This document shows positions 34,421 through 46,133 of a stretch of DNA of 64,000 nucleotides, piece after piece (position 1 is the first letter of the stretch; the number at the start of each line of letters is the position of its first letter). The stretch comes from Micromonospora sp. Llam0 (lineage in GTDB: Bacteria > Actinomycetota > Actinomycetes > Mycobacteriales > Micromonosporaceae). Below the pieces are notes generated by a model that did not search any database, had not been told where the DNA came from, and saw only the letters and a program-made list of their open reading frames with translations. A program made the translations under genes and the position numbers. The DNA is taken from positions 1,922,001 through 1,986,000 of the forward strand of contig NZ_RJJY01000001.1 in assembly GCF_003751085.1 (NCBI RefSeq), read 5' to 3'.

Positions 34421-35709
34421 GGTGCTCCTTGTCGGGTAGCCGCCCCCAGCTGCTCCATCGGCAGCTTGGCGTAGATGCGGAAGCCGCCGCCGGGGCGCGG
34501 GCCGGTCCGCAGCGTGCCACCGTACAGGGCCACCCGCTCCCGCATTCCGACCAGACCGTGCCCGACCCGGCCGCGGTCCGGGCCGGGACCGCGGCCGGTG
34601 TCGAAGACCTCGACGATCAGCCAGTAGACGCCGAAGCTGAGCCGCACCTCGGCCGTTGCCGCTCCGGCGTGCTTGAGCGCGTTGGTGAGCGCCTCCTGGA
34701 CGATCCGGTAGAGGGTCAGCGTCACACCGGGATCCAGCTCCCCGGGTACCCCGTCGATCCGCAGGGTCACCGGCAGACCGGCCTCGCGGATCTGCTCGAC
34801 CAGGGACTCGATGCCCCCGAGCCCTGGCTGGGGGGTGAGCTCGGCGTCGGCCGGTTCGGCGTCGGTGCGCAGTACGTCGAGCAGCCGACGCATCTCCCGT
34901 AACGTACTGCGGCTGGTGTCGGCGATGGTGCCGAGCGCCTCGTCGGCGGCGGCCGGGTCGCGGTGCAGCACCCGCCGGGCACCGGTGGCCAGCACCCCCA
35001 TCACGCTGACGTGGTGGGCGACGACGTCGTGCAGCTCCCGGGCGATCCGCCGCCGTTCGTCGGCGACCGCCTGGTCCGCTGCGGCCCGCTGGTTCTCTTC
35101 GGCCACCCGGGCGCGTTCGGCCAGCGTCCGCGTCGCCGACCGGCGGGCGTGTACGGTCCGTCCGATGAAGAAGGCGACCAGCATGGTCAGCCCGTTGACG
35201 AACAGCAGGTACATCCGGGAGATCCCCGGCAGTTCGGTGCCCTGCGGCAGCACCGCGTTGACGGTCAGCACCGGCAGCCACAGTACGGCGGCGGCGACGA
35301 CCGCTGGGCGCAGCGCCAGCCAGCAGGCCGCGGTGTAGGTCAGGATCACCAGGGCGAGCGCCATGCTCACCGGTTCGTGGCCGGTCAGCAGCGGGACGGC
35401 CACCATCGCGGCGCTGGCCAGCACGGCCGGCCAGACGACGACCCGGCGTACCGCGATCGGCGCCGCCGCGATCAGGCTCCAGCCGACGACGCCCGGCCAG
35501 CCGAGGTCCGGACCGGGCCTCGGCTGGCCGGCCGGCCCGAGCCCGTGCAGGGCCAGATCGACCAGGACGACCGCGGCGGCGAGCAGACCGTCGCGGGCCA
35601 GCACCGACGGTACCGACCCGGTGGTGCCGGCGCTCCGGGCCGTACGCCACCATCGCCACCACCGCGACCCGTGCGGTCCGGTGGACCGGTCCGGCTCGGT
35701 GGGCTCCAT
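34417..35709 (-). CDS. sensor histidine kinase (HisKA_3, NarX-like membrane type)
   Basis: A 430-residue kinase. Residues ~38-185 hold about five or six transmembrane helices with almost no extracytoplasmic domain, so it probably senses the membrane. The DHp helix has the phospho-acceptor His227 in RRRIARELHDVVAHHV. The ATP-binding domain has EALTNALKHAG (N box) and GHGLVGMRERVALYGG (G box). This is the LiaS/DesK-like architecture that often controls ABC-transporter genes for antimicrobials. The ATG is preceded six bases upstream by TACCGT and lacks a Shine-Dalgarno, suggesting leaderless translation. Confidence 0.93.
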   Translation of the reverse strand: MEPTEPDRSTGPHGSRWWRWWRTARSAGTTGSVPSVLARDGLLAAAVVLVDLALHGLGPAGQPRPGPDLGWPGVVGWSLIAAAPIAVRRVVVWPAVLASAAMVAVPLLTGHEPVSMALALVILTYTAACWLALRPAVVAAAVLWLPVLTVNAVLPQGTELPGISRMYLLFVNGLTMLVAFFIGRTVHARRSATRTLAERARVAEENQRAAADQAVADERRRIARELHDVVAHHVSVMGVLATGARRVLHRDPAAADEALGTIADTSRSTLREMRRLLDVLRTDAEPADAELTPQPGLGGIESLVEQIREAGLPVTLRIDGVPGELDPGVTLTLYRIVQEALTNALKHAGAATAEVRLSFGVYWLIVEVFDTGRGPGPDRGRVGHGLVGMRERVALYGGTLRTGPRPGGGFRIYAKLPMEQLGAATRQGAP

Positions 35710-35715
35710 GCCGCG

Positions 35716-35721
35716 ACGGTA
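35716..35721 (-). promoter_or_regulatory. -10 element, leaderless histidine-kinase gene
   Basis: TACCGT on the minus strand lies six bases before the ATG. Confidence 0.5.
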
Positions 35722-35774
35722 TCCGGTACGGCGGTGGCGTCGCGCCCACCACGGTGCGAACCCGGTCTCCTCCC

Positions 35775-36659
35775 TCAGGAGGAGACCCGGTCCTGCGTCA
35801 GGTCGGGAAAGGGCGGTGGGGTCCCGCCGTACACCGGGCAGTACGCCTGGTAGCTGCACCAGTCGCAGAGCCGGCTCTGTTTGGGGCGGAAGTCCCGGCT
35901 CTCGGTGGCCTGTAGGATCGCCCGCCACAGCGCCAGGACGGTGCGTTCGAACCGCTGCAACTCCTCGGCGTCCGGCGTGTAGTCGCAGATCTCGCAGTCG
36001 CGCAGGTACAACAGCCGGAGTACCCGGGGGACGACGCCGCGGGTGCGCCACAGCACCAGGGCGTAGAACTTCAGCTGGAACAGCGCCCGGGACTCGAACG
36101 CCTCGCGCGGGGCACCGCCGGTCTTGTAGTCGACCACCCGCAGGTCCCCGCCGGGGGAGACGTCCAGCCGGTCGATGTAGCCGCGGATCAGCAGCTGTCC
36201 GTCGACCACCGCGTTGACCAGGCTCTCCCGTTCGGCCGGCTCCAGCCGGCGGGGATCCTCGACGGTGAAGTAGCCGTCGAGGAGGTGTCGGGCGGCGGTC
36301 AGGAACTCGTCCAGCTCCGGGCGGGGCGTCGGCTCGTCGGGCGTCGGCTCCGCGGGTCCGGTGGTGACGACATCGGCCAGCGTCGGGTCGGTGTCCAGCA
36401 GCCGTTGCCACTGCGGGGCGACCAGGGCAGCGGCCGCGGCCGGGGTGCGCTGGTCGGCAGGAAGATCGAACAACCGTTCCAGGACGGCGTGGACCAGGGT
36501 GCCCCGGGCCTGGTCGACCGTGGTGCGCTCGGGTAGCCGGTCGATGCTGCGGAACCGGTACAGCAGCGGGCAGGTCTTGAAATCGGCCGCCCGAGACGGC
36601 GACAACGTGGCCAGCCGGGGTGGTTCGACGTCGGGCGCGATGTCCGGGCCGATTGTCAT
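35775..36659 (-). CDS. RecB-like PD-(D/E)XK nuclease with Fe-S cluster ligands
   Basis: A 294-residue nuclease of the RecB/Cas4/AddB-C-terminal type. Motifs are SPSRAADFKTCPLLYRFR with the first cluster Cys, GTLVHAVLERLF, and the catalytic core GYIDRLDV ... LRVVDYKTG. The C-terminal CDWCSYQAYCPVY (C-x2-C-x5-C) completes a probable 4Fe-4S cluster. Actinobacterial orthologues are stand-alone RecB-family exonucleases of unknown repair role. No cas gene is present nearby, so a CRISPR role is unlikely. The start at 36659 is the first good in-frame ATG; no strong ribosome site is seen. Confidence 0.88.
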   Translation of the reverse strand: MTIGPDIAPDVEPPRLATLSPSRAADFKTCPLLYRFRSIDRLPERTTVDQARGTLVHAVLERLFDLPADQRTPAAAAALVAPQWQRLLDTDPTLADVVTTGPAEPTPDEPTPRPELDEFLTAARHLLDGYFTVEDPRRLEPAERESLVNAVVDGQLLIRGYIDRLDVSPGGDLRVVDYKTGGAPREAFESRALFQLKFYALVLWRTRGVVPRVLRLLYLRDCEICDYTPDAEELQRFERTVLALWRAILQATESRDFRPKQSRLCDWCSYQAYCPVYGGTPPPFPDLTQDRVSS

Positions 36660-37061
36660 CAGATGCCTTCCGTGGATACTCCGGCCTTCCGGCCGGGGAG
36701 GAAACGGACTCCTGTGGAGCAGGGCAGGGAGAGTCGATTCGCCGAGGCGGATCGACGTCCACTGCTCGCGCGCCAGGACACCCCGGCGTGCGAACAGATG
36801 TGCTAACGTGGCGTCGCCTTTCCGGTGACAACCAGGCCGGTCGGGTCTACCGCCGGGCTGGTGGGAAGTGCCGTCTGTGGAGACTGGGTAAGACCGATGG
36901 GCGGTACTCCGTCCCTTGCCGTTGATTCGGGTCGGCTGTGGTCGGCGAAGCAGGGGAGATGTCAAGGCACGCAGGGTATGGCACCGCTGTGACAGTCCGG
37001 CCGGCGGCGCGGCGACAAACCGTGCGCGCCGGCTGGTACGGCGTTCCGTAGCATCAACCCG
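36660..37061. other. 402-bp divergent intergenic region with consecutive hairpins, possible small RNA
   Basis: No credible protein gene is present. It contains a CCGGCC/GGCCGG hairpin (36681-36696), a possible -10 element TAACGT (36814-36819), and then a hairpin-rich stretch: ACCAG/CTGGT arms at 36831 and 36858, GTCT-gtgg-AGAC at 36873-36884, and GGGCGG/CCGTCCC at 36899-36915. The site-2 protease gene has its own promoter further on, so this stretch is not its necessary leader and could be a separate RNA. Confidence 0.35.
37049..37054 (+). promoter_or_regulatory. -10 element, leaderless site-2 protease gene
   Basis: TAGCAT lies seven bases before the ATG at 37062; no Shine-Dalgarno is visible. 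Confidence 0.5.
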
Positions 37062-39810
<2,749 letters not shown>

Positions 39811-39858
39811 CGTGGGTAACGCCTCGCGGACAAGTGGCCGTACCGGTAGGCCGGGTGG

Positions 39859-40191
39859 CTAACCGGCGTCCGGTCCGCTGACCTCGGTTTGGTCGTGCGC
39901 GCGGACCACGTGGATGCACTCGCCGGGGCAGTCCTTGGCCGCGTCGATCACGTCGAGCCGCAGCCGTTCGGGAACGGCGACGCGGGCACCCTCGGCGACC
40001 TGCAGTTCACCGGAGGCGTCCTTGACGTAGGCGAGCCCGTCGATGTCGAACTCGAAGACGTCCCGGGCGTACTGCACGCACAGCCCGTCGCCGGTGCAGA
40101 GGTCCTGGTCGACCCAGACCTGCAGCTCCGTGTCGGTTGATGCCGTTTCGCCCGGATCTCCGGGGGACCGGGTCTCGGTCGGGGTCGTCAC
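39859..40191 (-). CDS. 3Fe-4S/4Fe-4S ferredoxin
   Basis: A 110-residue ferredoxin. The first cluster motif is CTGDGLC, where Asp stands at the usual second-Cys position (C-x2-D-x2-C), and the last ligand is the Cys-Pro in KDCPGECIHV. This is typical of actinobacterial ferredoxins that serve cytochromes P450 or other oxidoreductases with a 3Fe-4S or Asp-ligated 4Fe-4S cluster. The N-terminal ~25 residues are disordered. The GTG at 40191 has GGGAGG six bases upstream, so I prefer it to the longer ORF start at 40302. It is divergent from arc across 202 bp. Confidence 0.9.
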   Translation of the reverse strand: MTTPTETRSPGDPGETASTDTELQVWVDQDLCTGDGLCVQYARDVFEFDIDGLAYVKDASGELQVAEGARVAVPERLRLDVIDAAKDCPGECIHVVRAHDQTEVSGPDAG

Positions 40192-40393
40192 CGCGCACCT
40201 CCCTGGGTCGTGCCCGTCCTCGCGTCCCGACGGTACCCGACACGCCGTGGGACCGGCCGGCCAGGCGTCCGTCGGCCGCGTGTGACGTGCCCGAGCGATC
40301 AAGGTTGTGGGACGACTGTGTTGCGTGGGTTCGAAACGTCCGGCAAACGGCTAGTGTTAGGGCAGTACGTTTTAGCCCCCGGGGAGGTGGGAC

Positions 40394-42175
40394 GTGGCAC
40401 GCAGCGACGACGCGGATTCGCGCGCCGCACGGTGGGAGAAGGAGGCCCACGATCTCTCCACCCAGGTCGCGTTTCTTCAAGAGGAACTCGCTCTGGTGCG
40501 GCGCAAGTTGACCGAAAGCCCCCGACACGTCCGGCAGCTCGAGGAACGGCTGGCGGCAGCGCAGGCGCAGCTGGCCCGACTGACCGAGAACAACGAACGG
40601 CTCGTGGCGACCCTCAAGGAAGCCCGGGCCCAGATCGTCACGCTCAAGGAGGAGATCGACCGGCTGGCGCAACCGCCCAGCGGGTACGGCGTCTTCCTGG
40701 CCCGACACGCGGACGGCACGGTGGATGTCTTCACCGGTGGCCGGAAGCTGCGGGTGGCGCTCTCCCCCTCGTTGGACGCCGACGAGCTCCAACGCGGCCA
40801 GGAGGTCCTGCTCAACGACGCGCTCAACGTGGTCGACGCGTTCGGCTACGAGCGGGTCGGTGAGGTGGTGATGCTCAAGGAACTCCTCGACAATCCGACC
40901 GGCGAGCCGAGTGACCGCGCTCTGGTCATCTCGCACGCCGACGAGGAGCGGGTGGTGCACCTGGCGCAGACGCTGGTCGGCAGCGCGCTGCGGGCCGGCG
41001 ACTCGTTGATGATCGAGCCGCGGTCGGCGTACGCCTACGAGCGGATCCCGAAGAGCGAGGTCGAGGAGCTGGTGCTGGAGGAGGTGCCGGACGTCGACTA
41101 CACCGACATCGGCGGCCTGCACGCCCAGATCGAGCAGATCAGGGACGCGGTCGAGCTGCCGTTCCTGCACGCGGAGCTGTTCCGTGAGCACCACCTGCGT
41201 CCGCCGAAGGGCATCCTGCTCTACGGTCCGCCCGGGTGCGGCAAGACGCTGATCGCCAAGGCGGTGGCCAACTCCCTGGCCAAGAAGATCGCCGAGCGGC
41301 GGGGTGAGGAGAAGCACACCAGCTACTTCCTCAACATCAAGGGCCCGGAGCTGCTCAACAAGTACGTCGGCGAGACCGAGCGGCACATCCGGCTGATCTT
41401 CCAGCGGGCCAGGGAGAAGGCCGGCGAGGGTACCCCGGTGATCGTGTTCTTCGATGAGATGGACTCGGTCTTCCGGACCCGGGGTTCCGGTGTCTCCTCG
41501 GACGTGGAGAACACCATCGTTCCGCAGCTGCTGAGCGAGATCGACGGGGTCGAGGGCCTGGAGAACGTGATCGTGATCGGTGCCTCCAACCGGGAGGACA
41601 TGATCGATCCGGCGATCCTGCGGCCCGGCCGGCTGGACGTCAAGATCAAGATCGAGCGTCCGGACGCCGAGGCGGCCAAGGACATCTTCTCCAAGTACAT
41701 CCTCACCGGGCTGCCGCTGCATCCGGACGATCTCACCGAGCACGGCGACGATCCGCAGGCCACCGTGGCAGCCATGATCGACGCCGTGGTGCTGCGGATG
41801 TACTCGGAGACCGACGAGAACCGGTTCCTCGAGGTGACCTACGCCAACGGGGACAAGGAGGTCCTGTACTTCAAGGACTTCAACTCCGGCGCGATGATCC
41901 AGAACATCGTCGACCGGGGCAAGAAGATGGCGATCAAGGAGTTCCTCACCTCCGGGCGCAAGGGTCTGCGGTTGCAGCACCTGCTCGACGCGTGCGTCGA
42001 CGAGTTCCGGGAGAACGAGGACCTGCCGAACACCACCAACCCGGACGACTGGGCCCGGATCTCCGGCAAGAAGGGGGAGCGGATCGTCTACATCCGTACC
42101 CTCGTCTCCGGCGGCAAGGGCGCGGAGGCCGGCCGGTCGATCGAGACGGCCAGCAACACCGGGCAGTACCTCTGA
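40394..42175 (+). CDS. arc: proteasome-associated ATPase (ARC/Mpa)
   Basis: A 593-residue AAA+ ring ATPase that recognises Pup, unfolds pupylated proteins and feeds them to the 20S proteasome. Residues ~15-95 form the Pup-binding coiled coil, then OB-fold interdomains (~95-240). Walker A is GPPGCGKT near 278-286 and Walker B is IVFFDEMD near 350-357. The C-terminal GQYL motif that docks into PrcA is intact. The GTG at 40394 follows GGGAGG. The candidate promoter is TAGTGT near 40353, 35-40 bp upstream. Confidence 0.97.
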   Translation: MARSDDADSRAARWEKEAHDLSTQVAFLQEELALVRRKLTESPRHVRQLEERLAAAQAQLARLTENNERLVATLKEARAQIVTLKEEIDRLAQPPSGYGVFLARHADGTVDVFTGGRKLRVALSPSLDADELQRGQEVLLNDALNVVDAFGYERVGEVVMLKELLDNPTGEPSDRALVISHADEERVVHLAQTLVGSALRAGDSLMIEPRSAYAYERIPKSEVEELVLEEVPDVDYTDIGGLHAQIEQIRDAVELPFLHAELFREHHLRPPKGILLYGPPGCGKTLIAKAVANSLAKKIAERRGEEKHTSYFLNIKGPELLNKYVGETERHIRLIFQRAREKAGEGTPVIVFFDEMDSVFRTRGSGVSSDVENTIVPQLLSEIDGVEGLENVIVIGASNREDMIDPAILRPGRLDVKIKIERPDAEAAKDIFSKYILTGLPLHPDDLTEHGDDPQATVAAMIDAVVLRMYSETDENRFLEVTYANGDKEVLYFKDFNSGAMIQNIVDRGKKMAIKEFLTSGRKGLRLQHLLDACVDEFRENEDLPNTTNPDDWARISGKKGERIVYIRTLVSGGKGAEAGRSIETASNTGQYL

Positions 42176-42182
42176 CCACGGT

Positions 42183-42221
42183 CCGGTGTCCCGCACCCCG
42201 CCTCGGGGTGCGGGACACCGG
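42183..42221. terminator. 17-bp perfect hairpin after arc
   Basis: CCGGTGTCCCGCACCCC and its complement enclose a five-base loop, seven bases past the arc stop codon. It shares its last four bases with the next hairpin. Confidence 0.85.
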
Positions 42222-42256
42222 TTCCGCGGCGCGGTCCATGCGCGCCGCGGAACCGG
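42218..42256. terminator. second perfect hairpin between arc and dop
   Basis: CCGGTTCCGCGGCGCG and its complement form a 16-bp stem with a seven-base loop, overlapping the preceding hairpin by CCGG. A third short hairpin (CCGCGT/ACGCGG, 42270-42285) follows. Together they separate arc from dop transcription. Confidence 0.8.
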
Positions 42257-42364
42257 TGTCCGACGCGCCCCGCGTGAGCACGCGGACACGCCAACGTCCG
42301 GTTCCGTCGGTGCGCGGACTACGCTCGACATGACGGGCGCCGACGGAAGCGATGAGGTAACGGC

Positions 42365-43882
42365 ATGAGTGTGCGGCGGATCATGGGCACCGAGGTGGAG
42401 TACGGCATCTCCGTGCCCGGCCAGCCCGGAGCCAACCCGATGGTCACCTCCTCCCAGGTGGTCAACGCCTACGGCGCCCGACCCGAGCTGAACCGGGGTG
42501 GTCGGGCCCGGTGGGACTACGAGGAGGAGTCGCCGCTACGTGACGCCCGCGGCTTCACCTACTCAGGGGCCGCCTACGACCCGGCGGAGGCCCTCGCCGA
42601 CGAGGATCTCGGCCTGGCCAACGTGATCCTCACCAATGGTGCCCGGCTCTACGTCGACCACGCCCACCCCGAGTACTCCACCCCCGAGGTCACCAACCCG
42701 CTGGACCTGGTCCGGTGGGACAAGGCGGGGGAGCGGGTGATGGCGGAGGCGGCCCGCCGCGCGGCGACCATCCCCGGTTCACACCCCATCCAGCTGTACA
42801 AGAACAACACCGACAACAAGGGCGCCAGCTACGGCTCCCACGAGAACTACCTGATGCGTCGGCAGACACCGTTCGCCGACATCGTGGCGTACCTGACGCC
42901 GTTCTTCGTCACCCGGCAGATCGTCTGCGGGGCGGGCCGGGTCGGCATCGGTCAGGACGGCTCCCAGGCCGGGTTCCAGATCTCTCAGCGGGCCGACTTC
43001 TTCGAGGTCGAGGTGGGCCTGGAGACCACGTTGAAGCGGCCGATCATCAACACCCGGGACGAACCACACGCCGACGCCGACAAGTACCGCCGGCTGCATG
43101 TGATCATCGGCGACGCCAACCTCTCGGAGATCTCCACCTACCTGAAGGTCGGCACCACCTCGTTGATCCTGACCATGATCGAGGAGAAGGCGCTCGGCGC
43201 CGATCTGGGCATCGCCGACCCGGTGGCCGAGCTCAAGGCGGTGAGCCACGACCCGTCCCTGGCGCATCTGATGCGGCTGCGCGACGGCCGCCGGCTCACC
43301 GCGCTCGACCTGCAGTGGGCGTTCTACGAACGGGCCAGGGCGTTCGTCGACGACCGGTACGGCACCGACCTCGACGAGGCCACGGCCGACGTGCTGGACC
43401 GCTGGGAGGACGTGCTCGACCGGCTGGGACGGGATGTGATGTCCTGCGCGCAGGAGCTGGACTGGGTCGCGAAACTGCGGCTGCTGGACGGCTACCGGGA
43501 GCGGGAAGGGCTCACCTGGGCCTCGCCGAAACTGCAGCTGGTCGACCTGCAGTACGCCGACGTAAGGCCGGAAAAGGGCCTCTACCACCGCCTGGTGGGT
43601 CGGGGAGCGATGCGTACCCTGCTCGACGACAGCGCCACCCGCGCCGCGATGGTCGAGCCGCCACCGGACACCCGGGCCTACTTCCGGGGCCGGTGCCTGG
43701 CGCAGTACGCCTCCGAGGTGGTCGCCGCCAGCTGGGACTCGGTCATCTTCGACGTGGGCCGGGAGTCGCTGGTCCGGGTGCCGATGATGGAGCCGGAGCG
43801 GGGGACCCGGGCCCACGTGGGCGACCTGTTCGACCGGTGCGCCAGCGCGAAGGACCTGCTGGAGGTGCTCACCGGCGGCTGA
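42365..43882 (+). CDS. dop: Pup deamidase/depupylase
   Basis: A 505-residue carboxylate-amine-ligase-fold enzyme that removes Pup from tagged proteins and, in species with Pup ending in Gln, deamidates Pup. The Mg-ATP-binding strand GTEVEYGIS (residues 8-16, Glu10) opens the fold. The long Dop-specific insertion region and [17 protein letters not shown] are diagnostic against PafA. It uses ATP as cofactor rather than turning it over. The ATG at 42365 has GATGAGG upstream. In this organism Pup already ends in Glu, so Dop should act only as a depupylase. Confidence 0.97.
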   Translation: MSVRRIMGTEVEYGISVPGQPGANPMVTSSQVVNAYGARPELNRGGRARWDYEEESPLRDARGFTYSGAAYDPAEALADEDLGLANVILTNGARLYVDHAHPEYSTPEVTNPLDLVRWDKAGERVMAEAARRAATIPGSHPIQLYKNNTDNKGASYGSHENYLMRRQTPFADIVAYLTPFFVTRQIVCGAGRVGIGQDGSQAGFQISQRADFFEVEVGLETTLKRPIINTRDEPHADADKYRRLHVIIGDANLSEISTYLKVGTTSLILTMIEEKALGADLGIADPVAELKAVSHDPSLAHLMRLRDGRRLTALDLQWAFYERARAFVDDRYGTDLDEATADVLDRWEDVLDRLGRDVMSCAQELDWVAKLRLLDGYREREGLTWASPKLQLVDLQYADVRPEKGLYHRLVGRGAMRTLLDDSATRAAMVEPPPDTRAYFRGRCLAQYASEVVAASWDSVIFDVGRESLVRVPMMEPERGTRAHVGDLFDRCASAKDLLEVLTGG

Positions 43883-43884
43883 GC

Positions 43885-43915
43885 CGGCCAGGTTCGCTTG
43901 GCGCGAACGTGGCCG
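43885..43915 (+). terminator. imperfect hairpin after dop
   Basis: GGCCAGGTTCGC and GCGAACGTGGCC pair with one mismatch around a five-base loop, immediately after the dop stop codon. It might attenuate rather than end transcription. Confidence 0.5.
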
Positions 43916-43942
43916 ACGCCGGCCGGTTCCGTCGCCACCGCG

Positions 43943-43958
43943 AGGTAAGTTTCACCTA
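43943..43958. promoter_or_regulatory. palindrome resembling an IdeR/DmdR iron box over the pup promoter
   Basis: AGGTAAGTTTCACCTA matches 12 of 16 positions of the core of the IdeR consensus (AGGTTAGGCTAACCTA). It overlaps a probable -10 element, TAAGTT (43946-43951), 26 bp before the pup ATG. Regulation by an iron-dependent repressor is a hypothesis. Confidence 0.3.
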
Positions 43959-43983
43959 GGCGATCGTGTGGAGGAGGCACCTG

Positions 43984-44199
43984 ATGGCTACCCGTGACAG
44001 CGGCGGTCAGTCCCAGTCCGGCAAGTCCCGCCGGGCCGAGGAAGTCGACGAGACGGTCACCGAGACGGATCCGGAGGCCGCGCAGCGGCACGCCGAGATC
44101 ACCGAAGACGTCGACGACCTGCTCGACGAGATCGACTCGGTGCTGGAAGAGAACGCCGAGGAGTTCGTCCGCGGCTATGTACAGAAGGGCGGCGAGTAG
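43984..44199 (+). CDS. pup: prokaryotic ubiquitin-like protein Pup
   Basis: A 71-residue, mostly disordered protein attached through its C-terminal Glu to lysines of target proteins. The signature is TDPEAAQRHAEI, then DDLLDEIDSVLEENAEEFVR, the ARC-binding helix, and YVQKGGE at the end. Because it ends in Gly-Gly-Glu and not Gly-Gly-Gln, it needs no deamidation before PafA uses it. The ATG follows an excellent GGAGGAGG; a longer in-frame start at 43966 is not supported. Confidence 0.97.
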   Translation: MATRDSGGQSQSGKSRRAEEVDETVTETDPEAAQRHAEITEDVDDLLDEIDSVLEENAEEFVRGYVQKGGE

Positions 44200-44329
44200 C
44201 TCGCCGGCGGTGAAGATCGCACCCACCGGGTGCGCACGCTAGTCTGCTCCAACACACCGGTGGCCTCGACCGGCGCCGTGCCGGCACGGCGGCCCGGTCA
44301 GGCGATCACGTTCTGCAGAGAGGGACCAC

Positions 44330-45169
44330 GTGGCAGCGGGATTCGATCCATCCGGACGCCTTCCGGACGTGTTCACCAACGCGGGAACGTCCTCCTTCAC
44401 CCAGTTCCTGGCGTCGGCCGCGCCGGATCTGCTGCCGGGGCGCCGCCCACTGCCGCCCGGGCTGTCCGCGGACGTCGGTCCGCACGCCACGACGATCGTC
44501 ACGCTCGTCACCGCCGAAGGCGTGGTGATGGCCGGTGACCGCCGGGCGACGATGGGCAACCTGATCGCCAACCGGGACATCGAGAAGGTGCATCCCGCTG
44601 ACGCCTACTCGTTGATCGGCATCGCCGGCACCGCCGGCATCGGCATCGAGCTGATGCGGTTGTTCCAGGTCGAGCTGGAGCACTACGAGAAGATGGAAGG
44701 TGCCGTCCTCTCCCTGGACGGCAAAGCGAACCGCCTCGCGTCGATGATCCGCAACAACCTCGGTGCCGCGCTGCAAGGGCTGGCCGTGGTGCCGCTGTTC
44801 GCCGGGTTCGACCTGGCCGCGACCGATCCGGCCGAGGCCGGCCGGATTTTCAGCTTCGACGTCACCGGCGGTCCGTACGAGACCACCGGTTTCGACGCGA
44901 TCGGCTCCGGGTCGCTGTTCGCGAAAGCGGCTCTGAAGAAGCGGTACCGTTCCGGGCTGAGCACCGCCGACGCGGTCCGCCTCGCGGTGGAGGCGCTGTA
45001 CGACGCCGCCGACGACGACACCGCCACCGGCGGCCCGGACCTGACCCGCCGGATCTTCCCGGTGGTGATGACCGCGACGGCGGCCGGCACCCACCGGCTC
45101 ACCGACGCCGAGTCGGCCCAGATCGCCGAGGCGGTTGTCGCCGCGCGTACCGAGAATCCGGGCGGCTGA
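44330..45169 (+). CDS. prcB: 20S proteasome beta subunit
   Basis: A 279-residue precursor of the catalytic subunit. A 53-residue propeptide is removed autocatalytically so that Thr54 (PHA|TTIVTL) becomes the nucleophile. Asp and Lys residues in [13 protein letters not shown] belong to the active site. It forms the inner two heptameric rings. GTG is the start, behind AGAGAGGGA. It is 67 bp upstream of prcA on the same strand and surely co-transcribed with pup and prcA. Confidence 0.97.
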   Translation: MAAGFDPSGRLPDVFTNAGTSSFTQFLASAAPDLLPGRRPLPPGLSADVGPHATTIVTLVTAEGVVMAGDRRATMGNLIANRDIEKVHPADAYSLIGIAGTAGIGIELMRLFQVELEHYEKMEGAVLSLDGKANRLASMIRNNLGAALQGLAVVPLFAGFDLAATDPAEAGRIFSFDVTGGPYETTGFDAIGSGSLFAKAALKKRYRSGLSTADAVRLAVEALYDAADDDTATGGPDLTRRIFPVVMTATAAGTHRLTDAESAQIAEAVVAARTENPGG

Positions 45170-45236
45170 ACCCGCGAGCGCCGACTTGTCCCGTCCGCTG
45201 TAGTCGTTACCACCTGGTCGAAGGAGAGCCGCCGCC

Positions 45237-46088
45237 GTGGCAATGCAGTTCTACGCCTCGCCCGAGCAGATCATGCGGGACCGTTCCGAGCTCGCCCGCA
45301 AGGGCATCGCCCGGGGCCGTAGCGCGCTGGTGCTGAGCTTCGAGGGCGGTGTGCTGTTCGTCGCCGAGAACCTGTCCAGCGCCCTGCACAAGGTGAGCGA
45401 GATCTACGACCGGATCGGGTTCGCCGCCGTCGGCCGGTACAACGAGTTTGAGAATCTGCGCCGGGCCGGGGTACGGATGGCCGACCTGAACGGCCTCAGC
45501 TACGACCGTCGCGACGTGACCGGGCGGGCGCTGGCCAACGCGTACGCACAGACCCTCGGGTCGATCTTCACCGAGCAGTCGAAGCCGTTCGAGGTGGAGA
45601 TCTGCGTCGCTGAGGTCGGGCTGGAGCCGGCCGCTGACGAGATCTACCGGCTCACCTACGACGGCTCGGTCACCGACGAACCGGGGTGCATGGCGATGGG
45701 CGGCCACGCCGAGACGATCGCCGGGGTGCTGCGGACCGACCATCGGGCCGACATGTCGCTGTCCGACGCCGTCGGGCTCGCGGTGCGGGCCCTCGCCGAG
45801 GTGGGCGGCGAGAACGGTGCGACCCGCAGCATCGCCGCCAACCAGCTGGAGGTGGCGGTGCTCGACCGCCGCCGCCGCGGCCGGACGTTCCGTCGGATCA
45901 CCGGTGCCGCGTTGACCGCGTTGCTCGACGGGGGCGCCGCCACCTCGGCGGACGAGCCCTCGTCGGCAGAAGCCGGCCGGTCCGGTCCCCGGGTGCCCGA
46001 GTCGACGCCGGAGAAGCCGACCTCCTCGGCCGCCTCCGCCGACCTGGAGGACGCCGCCGACGACTCCGGCACCACCGAACAGGACTGA
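45237..46088 (+). CDS. prcA: 20S proteasome alpha subunit
   Basis: A 283-residue outer-ring subunit. It begins [20 protein letters not shown], with the N-terminal gating residues typical of PrcA, and has no catalytic Thr. The GTG start follows AAGGAGAG. The C-terminal ~55 residues ([14 protein letters not shown] and on) are acidic and disordered, longer than the mycobacterial tail. It binds the GQYL tail of ARC. Confidence 0.97.
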   Translation: MAMQFYASPEQIMRDRSELARKGIARGRSALVLSFEGGVLFVAENLSSALHKVSEIYDRIGFAAVGRYNEFENLRRAGVRMADLNGLSYDRRDVTGRALANAYAQTLGSIFTEQSKPFEVEICVAEVGLEPAADEIYRLTYDGSVTDEPGCMAMGGHAETIAGVLRTDHRADMSLSDAVGLAVRALAEVGGENGATRSIAANQLEVAVLDRRRRGRTFRRITGAALTALLDGGAATSADEPSSAEAGRSGPRVPESTPEKPTSSAASADLEDAADDSGTTEQD

Positions 46089-46103
46089 CCGGGCGCGGTG
46101 CGT

Positions 46104-46133
46104 CGCGCCAGGGCCGCGCTTCGGCCCGGCGCG
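46104..46133. terminator. hairpin between prcA and convergent glycosyltransferase
   Basis: CGCGCCAGGGCC pairs with GGCCCGGCGCG (one bulged A) around a seven-base loop and ends at the glycosyltransferase stop codon. Confidence 0.7.

Noticed and set aside
35775..36659. Cas4 nuclease
   Set aside because: The fold and cysteine ligands are similar, but no cas genes or repeat arrays are present. Stand-alone RecB-like proteins of this length are common in actinobacteria.
36690..36760. 5' end of an RNase P RNA
   Set aside because: GAGGAAA and GCAGGGCAGGG look superficially similar, but the ACAGAAA and other core elements of RNase P RNA do not follow.
40007..42331. 774-codon minus-strand frame across arc
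   Set aside because: It is antisense to arc, whose AAA+ motifs are conserved. Its end merges with the ferredoxin gene in a different frame.
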